Part shown: positions 5,421 to 8,691 of the stretch, in pieces
How positions within the stretch are numbered: position 1 is the stretch's first letter
Layout of the letters: every line of letters starts with the position of its first letter
Source: Acidobacteriota bacterium
GTDB taxonomy: Bacteria > Acidobacteriota > Terriglobia > Terriglobales > Acidobacteriaceae
Length of the DNA: 8,691 nucleotides
Reading direction: 5' to 3'
NCBI GenBank assembly: GCA_019247235.1
Contig: JAFAPG010000334.1
Span: forward strand, 1 to 8,691
Notes under the pieces: model-generated
What the model was told of the DNA's origin: nothing
Database searches by the model: none
What the model saw: only the letters and a program-made list of their open reading frames with translations
Made by a program: the position numbers and the translations under genes

Positions 5421-6547
5421 GCAGAATCAACTTGGCGATGCTGAGGGATGGTCATTCGAACGATCGTTCCGAGCCCCTTCACGCTTTCGATGCTGAGCCG
5501 ACCTCCATGTTCGGACTCGATAATCTTGGTTGCGAGCGGTAAGCCGAAGCCAGTGCCATTTGGCTTATTGGTCGCGAACAGAGTGAGTGCGTCTCGTTGC
5601 GCTTCGCCGGACATACCACATCCGGAGTCTTTCACGGTTATTGTAACGAGCGCCCCCTGAAGATCAGCGCTCACTTCAATTGGCTTCAGCGAATGGGCAT
5701 CTTGATACGATTCAATCGCATTTAGCAACACGTTCGTAAGAGCCTGAACCAGTCGCGCCCGGGCGATATCAACAATGACGTTGAGCGGCCCTTTAATCTC
5801 GACCGATGGCCTTGGCGATTTGTCCGGATCGCTTTCAAGCGCTAAGCTGACTCCCTCTTCAATAACCTCTCGCAGAACTTCTGGCTGGTAGTCGAGTACC
5901 GGTTGTGCGGTATAGGCGCGCATCGCATTCAATATGGCACTGAGCTGCGCGACACGCCGGCGAATCCGTTCTGCTTCGGCTGCAAGGACGTTGGCTGGCG
6001 TATTGGTACTCGAAAGCTGCGCCCGTAAACGGTCGGCTGACGCGGCAAGCGGTGACAGGAGTTTGATGATCTCATGGTACAATTCGCGAGCGAACGTGTT
6101 AGCAATTTGTTCTGACGCGCGTTTCACAGCATCCCGCCCTCTAACGCCGAAACGAGCTTCGATATCGTCCAGGATGGAATTGATTCGATCTTCGTGTTGC
6201 TTGCCTAGCGTGCTTGCATGGCGAGAGTCACGGCGTCGAAGGGCTGCGTGTTCCGCAGCCTGCCGAACTCGGCTATTGTCATCTAGAATGAGCTTAGCTA
6301 AGACTGCCTCGAATGATGGATGAGGAGTGTTTGCGGCGGCATTTGCAACCGCCCTACGAATTTCCCATTTCGAGTGATTCGCAAGCGTGACGAGTTTTGC
6401 GACAACCTTTTCGATTCCTGGATCGCCGACGATACAGCCCCTTATGAGTTTGTCCGCAACAGCGACCGCTCGAAGTGCGACGGGCCAATCTGGTGAGTCG
6501 AGCGCGGCCAGCAAATCCCGCTCTGACAGCATTTCCTCAGTGGCCAT
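5417..6547 (-). CDS. Cytosolic histidine kinase with N-terminal HEAT repeats
   Basis: A 376-residue sensor kinase. Residues about 20-110 are HEAT-like helical repeats, with motifs such as WEIRRAVANAAA and SRVRQAAEHAALRRR. About 140-215 is a dimerisation helix pair with the probable phosphoacceptor His158 in ELYHEIIKLLSPL. About 260-370 is the ATPase domain, with N-box Asn276 (TNVLLNAIES), G1 box DSGCGM (307-312), a flexible lid and G2 box GTGFGL (331-336). There is no signal peptide or transmembrane helix, so input is intracellular, most likely a protein bound by the HEAT repeats. It overlaps the upstream ATPase by 11 nt and the downstream regulator by 4 nt, making the ATPase the obvious candidate input partner. 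The H-box deviates from the classical HExRNPL form, but His-Glu and the following proline are retained, so activity is likely. Confidence 0.92.
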   Translation of the reverse strand: MATEEMLSERDLLAALDSPDWPVALRAVAVADKLIRGCIVGDPGIEKVVAKLVTLANHSKWEIRRAVANAAANTPHPSFEAVLAKLILDDNSRVRQAAEHAALRRRDSRHASTLGKQHEDRINSILDDIEARFGVRGRDAVKRASEQIANTFARELYHEIIKLLSPLAASADRLRAQLSSTNTPANVLAAEAERIRRRVAQLSAILNAMRAYTAQPVLDYQPEVLREVIEEGVSLALESDPDKSPRPSVEIKGPLNVIVDIARARLVQALTNVLLNAIESYQDAHSLKPIEVSADLQGALVTITVKDSGCGMSGEAQRDALTLFATNKPNGTGFGLPLATKIIESEHGGRLSIESVKGLGTIVRMTIPQHRQVDSA

Positions 6548-8432
6548 ATCGCTTCTTTCTTAGCAGAAATGCCTCACGCCCGCCTTCAAGAATTGTCTCG
6601 ATATGCTCTCTGCATTCATCGACTGTTCCAATCTGTTTAAGCGTCGAGTGTTGGCCGTCAGACGAGAACACAAAAACTCGTTCGGCTTCACCCAGCACCG
6701 GTATGTTTGGATTATGCGTCACAAAGATTACCTGACGGCTGCCTTTGATTGTTCGAAGTGCGCGAACGATCGTGTCGTAAACGAAAGCATTGTCAAGATT
6801 GTCTTCAGGCTGATCGATCAACAGGGGGCGTTCGCTTTGAGTCAGCAAGATTGGCAAGATCGTCGTGCATCTTTGCCCCGTGGAGAGGTGCGTCGATTGC
6901 TTGAAAGTATCGCCGTCGAGCAGTTCGATGCACGGCCGATCCTCCAGCGCTACGGTCTCTATCCGGTAGTGAATTCCCGCGGTACCCAATGCGCTCAGGA
7001 TTTTCTTAGAGCGGTCCTCGTCGAATCCTGACCGCTGGATGAGCGTATTGATGTCGCTCTTTGCGACCACGTCGGCCAACTCGTTTGGCAATAGTGCAGA
7101 GCACAGTCGTTCTGCTGCTGCTCCCTGTTTAACGCCTGAACCTTTGAGAGCTTCAGTGACAAGTCCTTGATAGTCGTCCAAATCGGCTGCCTGGGTCACT
7201 GTGACGCGAATGCTGGGGAATTGATTGGACAGGCGTGCCGCGATCTGCTTTCTCAGTGCGAAGCGTTGATCTCTCAATTCCGAAACGCGCTTGAGGAGCT
7301 CTGCACGAATCTTTACCATGCCTTGGCGATGTTGTTGCTTGGCCATTTCTTCATTAGCGCCAGACTGCGCGTTCGCAAGTGCATTTTGGAGCGCGAGCCG
7401 CTCGGCCACACGTTCGCCTTGTTCCTCTGACGTCGCAATGATAGTTCGATACTCGGCCTCTTGAGTGGCATGACGCTCAGCAAGTACAGCTGCATGCGTT
7501 CTAACGCGTTCCTCAACTGTTCGAGCATCACTCTCGAGAGACTCGACCGATGCCCCCAAGTGGCGCGCAAAAGCTTCAAGGTCGTGCTGAATGGCATTAA
7601 AGACTTCTCGATTATCGCCTTGTCGAATTTGGCTATCCAGTTGAGCCTCGGCGCTGGCGCGGAACGCAGACTCACTTGAGCGAAGTTCTCGCACCAGCTT
7701 TTGCAAAGCGCTAACTATTATTTCTGGCACTTTTTGTTCCAGTGCGCGCAAGCCCTTGGCTGCATGCGCCTCATTGATTCGAGCAGCATCCGGACCGGTT
7801 GCTTCAGCGAGACCCTTGAGCTTTTCCTGAAGGACGGACAACTCCGAAGCCTGAATGCGAGCGTCCTCGATTTCTTCATCGACGCGACGGAGATCCACAC
7901 TCGATTGATCGAGCTGGCGTTGCAACTGCTCCAATTCACGCACAATTGCGATCGTCTCGCGTTCTTGGAAACGATCAAGGAGCTCCAGCTGCGCCCCGGG
8001 ACTAGATGCAATGTCCTCAATCTCATTCTGGCTGAAAACGTCTGCGCTGAATATTTGGTCCCGATCGAGCGAGATCGGAACGGCCACACCTACTTCATTG
8101 AGAACTTGGACATTTTCGTGAGCGCTTCGGCCGGCCGTGTAACGCATATCCGTTTTCGTGCGTAGTTCGATGTTGAGCCGCCCGTTTCCGAGATTCGCTT
8201 TGACCAAAGCATCGGTTGCCCGATGCCGCTGCGAATTCACCTTTGGGTCTGGCATCAGCCCGAGACCGAAGCGAAGAAACTCAAGGGCACTTGTCTTCCC
8301 AGCCCCCCGTCCCCCGATGAAACAATTCAGGCCATCAGCGAACTCCAATTGTGCGCCCGCCAAGAACCCACCAGTCACATTAAGATTTACGAGTACATGG
8401 TGAGCGGACTCGCTCTTGCCTTGAGTAGTCAT
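6537..8432 (-). CDS. SMC/TrlF-like AAA ATPase with coiled coil
   Basis: A 631-residue ATPase of the SMC/Rad50-related ABC class. The Walker A motif GGRGAGKT is at 40-47, a Q-loop FSQNEIEDI near 133-141, a helical, coiled-coil-rich insert from about 155 to 400, the signature LSTGQR at 516-521, Walker B LLIDQPEDNLD at 537-547 (Asp540, Glu543) and the H-loop VTHNPNIPVLGEAE with His573. The DQPEDNLD...THNPNIPVLGEAE combination is typical of the TrlF-like group, but the PHP phosphoesterase domain of TrlF is absent and no nuclease is fused. The coiled coil is short compared with true SMC proteins. It is the first gene of the cassette and overlaps the kinase gene by 11 nt. Likely role, inferred: ATP-driven detection of DNA ends, foreign DNA or a phage protein, with the result relayed to the kinase. 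A purine-rich site (TAGG, 9 nt upstream) supports the ATG at 8432. Confidence 0.92.
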   Translation of the reverse strand: MTTQGKSESAHHVLVNLNVTGGFLAGAQLEFADGLNCFIGGRGAGKTSALEFLRFGLGLMPDPKVNSQRHRATDALVKANLGNGRLNIELRTKTDMRYTAGRSAHENVQVLNEVGVAVPISLDRDQIFSADVFSQNEIEDIASSPGAQLELLDRFQERETIAIVRELEQLQRQLDQSSVDLRRVDEEIEDARIQASELSVLQEKLKGLAEATGPDAARINEAHAAKGLRALEQKVPEIIVSALQKLVRELRSSESAFRASAEAQLDSQIRQGDNREVFNAIQHDLEAFARHLGASVESLESDARTVEERVRTHAAVLAERHATQEAEYRTIIATSEEQGERVAERLALQNALANAQSGANEEMAKQQHRQGMVKIRAELLKRVSELRDQRFALRKQIAARLSNQFPSIRVTVTQAADLDDYQGLVTEALKGSGVKQGAAAERLCSALLPNELADVVAKSDINTLIQRSGFDEDRSKKILSALGTAGIHYRIETVALEDRPCIELLDGDTFKQSTHLSTGQRCTTILPILLTQSERPLLIDQPEDNLDNAFVYDTIVRALRTIKGSRQVIFVTHNPNIPVLGEAERVFVFSSDGQHSTLKQIGTVDECREHIETILEGGREAFLLRKKRYGH

Positions 8433-8691
8433 ACCGCGAAACCTATTCCTGTAATAGGGGGAGAACGAACGAGAATATCACGTGTAGGGACGTGCGCAGC
8501 TTGCAGGAAGCAGGCTGATCGTCAATTGCGGCGCGTCAGGGGCACAGAACTCGCTGTCGTGACTCCTATTGATGCGGTTTTTCTTTCTCGAGCGACTGAT
8601 GGAATGTCCGTGCGACTTGTTTCGGACACAACTCCGCCAACGGCTTTGCGGCCTTGCCTCTGAGATTACTTCCTAAGCGGCGGTGTTCATA
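8433..8691. other. Upstream leader of the operon, no supportable gene
   Basis: These 259 nt contain only short frames; the longest minus-strand frame with a start is a GTG-initiated 35-codon frame whose ribosome site is poorly spaced. The segment includes the weak candidate promoter and an inverted repeat with 6-bp arms TGTCCG (8605-8610) and CGGACA (8623-8628) around 12 nt. It probably holds the promoter of the ATPase-kinase-regulator cassette. Confidence 0.5.
8472..8480 (-). promoter_or_regulatory. Weak candidate extended -10 for the cassette promoter
   Basis: On the minus strand TGA followed by TATTCT fits an extended -10 element (TG plus four of six matches), which would place the transcript start about 33 nt before the ATPase ATG. 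No -35 box lies at the right distance. A TTGACG further upstream is not matched by a -10 at 16-18 nt. The true promoter may depend on an activator or lie elsewhere in the leader. Confidence 0.28.

Noticed and set aside
8522..8527. TTGACG on the minus strand as a -35 box for the operon
   Set aside because: No acceptable -10 hexamer lies 16-18 nt downstream, so I did not call a promoter from it.
8223..8663. Plus-strand frame of 146 codons at the right end
   Set aside because: Its first half is antisense to the ATPase N-terminus including Walker A, and the rest lacks any motif.

Overview
The window is a bacterial accessory region in which every gene I can support lies on the minus strand. Base composition is moderate to slightly GC-rich. 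GTG starts are used (the integrase certainly, two small genes probably), and most genes have purine-rich Shine-Dalgarno sites. Nothing fixes the taxonomy. The integrase and the soil-bacterium style of the signalling proteins would fit a Gram-negative such as an Acidobacteriota or Proteobacteria member, but this is a weak guess. The layout, a tyrosine integrase followed by dense signalling and effector genes, is that of an integrated defence island.

In transcription order (right to left): 8433-8691 is a leader with no convincing gene. 4503-8432 is a tightly overlapped three-gene cassette: an SMC/TrlF-like AAA ATPase, then a cytosolic histidine kinase with N-terminal HEAT repeats (11-nt overlap), then a response regulator with an OmpR-like winged helix (ATGA overlap). 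A 130-nt gap follows, carrying a perfect 8-bp inverted repeat. 2170-4372 is a five-gene cassette: a DUF3892-like protein, a 53-residue basic protein, a MTH538/ThsB-like TIR protein, a caspase-like (C14) protease with an intact His/Cys dyad, and a small protein resembling the ryanodine-receptor (RyR) repeat domain. 1557-2169 is a 613-nt intergenic region with a 45-nt imperfect inverted repeat and a good candidate integrase promoter. 285-1556 is a complete tyrosine recombinase. 1-284 holds no supportable gene but a possible stem-loop after the integrase.

The TIR plus caspase pair matches the layout of type IV Thoeris, in which a TIR enzyme makes a cyclic ADP-ribose-type messenger that switches on a caspase-like protease and halts the infected cell. 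Here it has three additional small proteins (DUF3892, a 53-residue protein and a RyR-like domain). It is preceded on the same strand by an ATPase / HEAT-kinase / response-regulator cassette. My reading, which is inference, is that the ATPase and HEAT kinase sense an intracellular event such as abnormal DNA or a phage product and pass phosphate to the regulator. The regulator may then control the TIR-caspase cassette, perhaps through the inverted repeat in the gap. Equally, these could be two independent defence systems carried side by side as integrase cargo.
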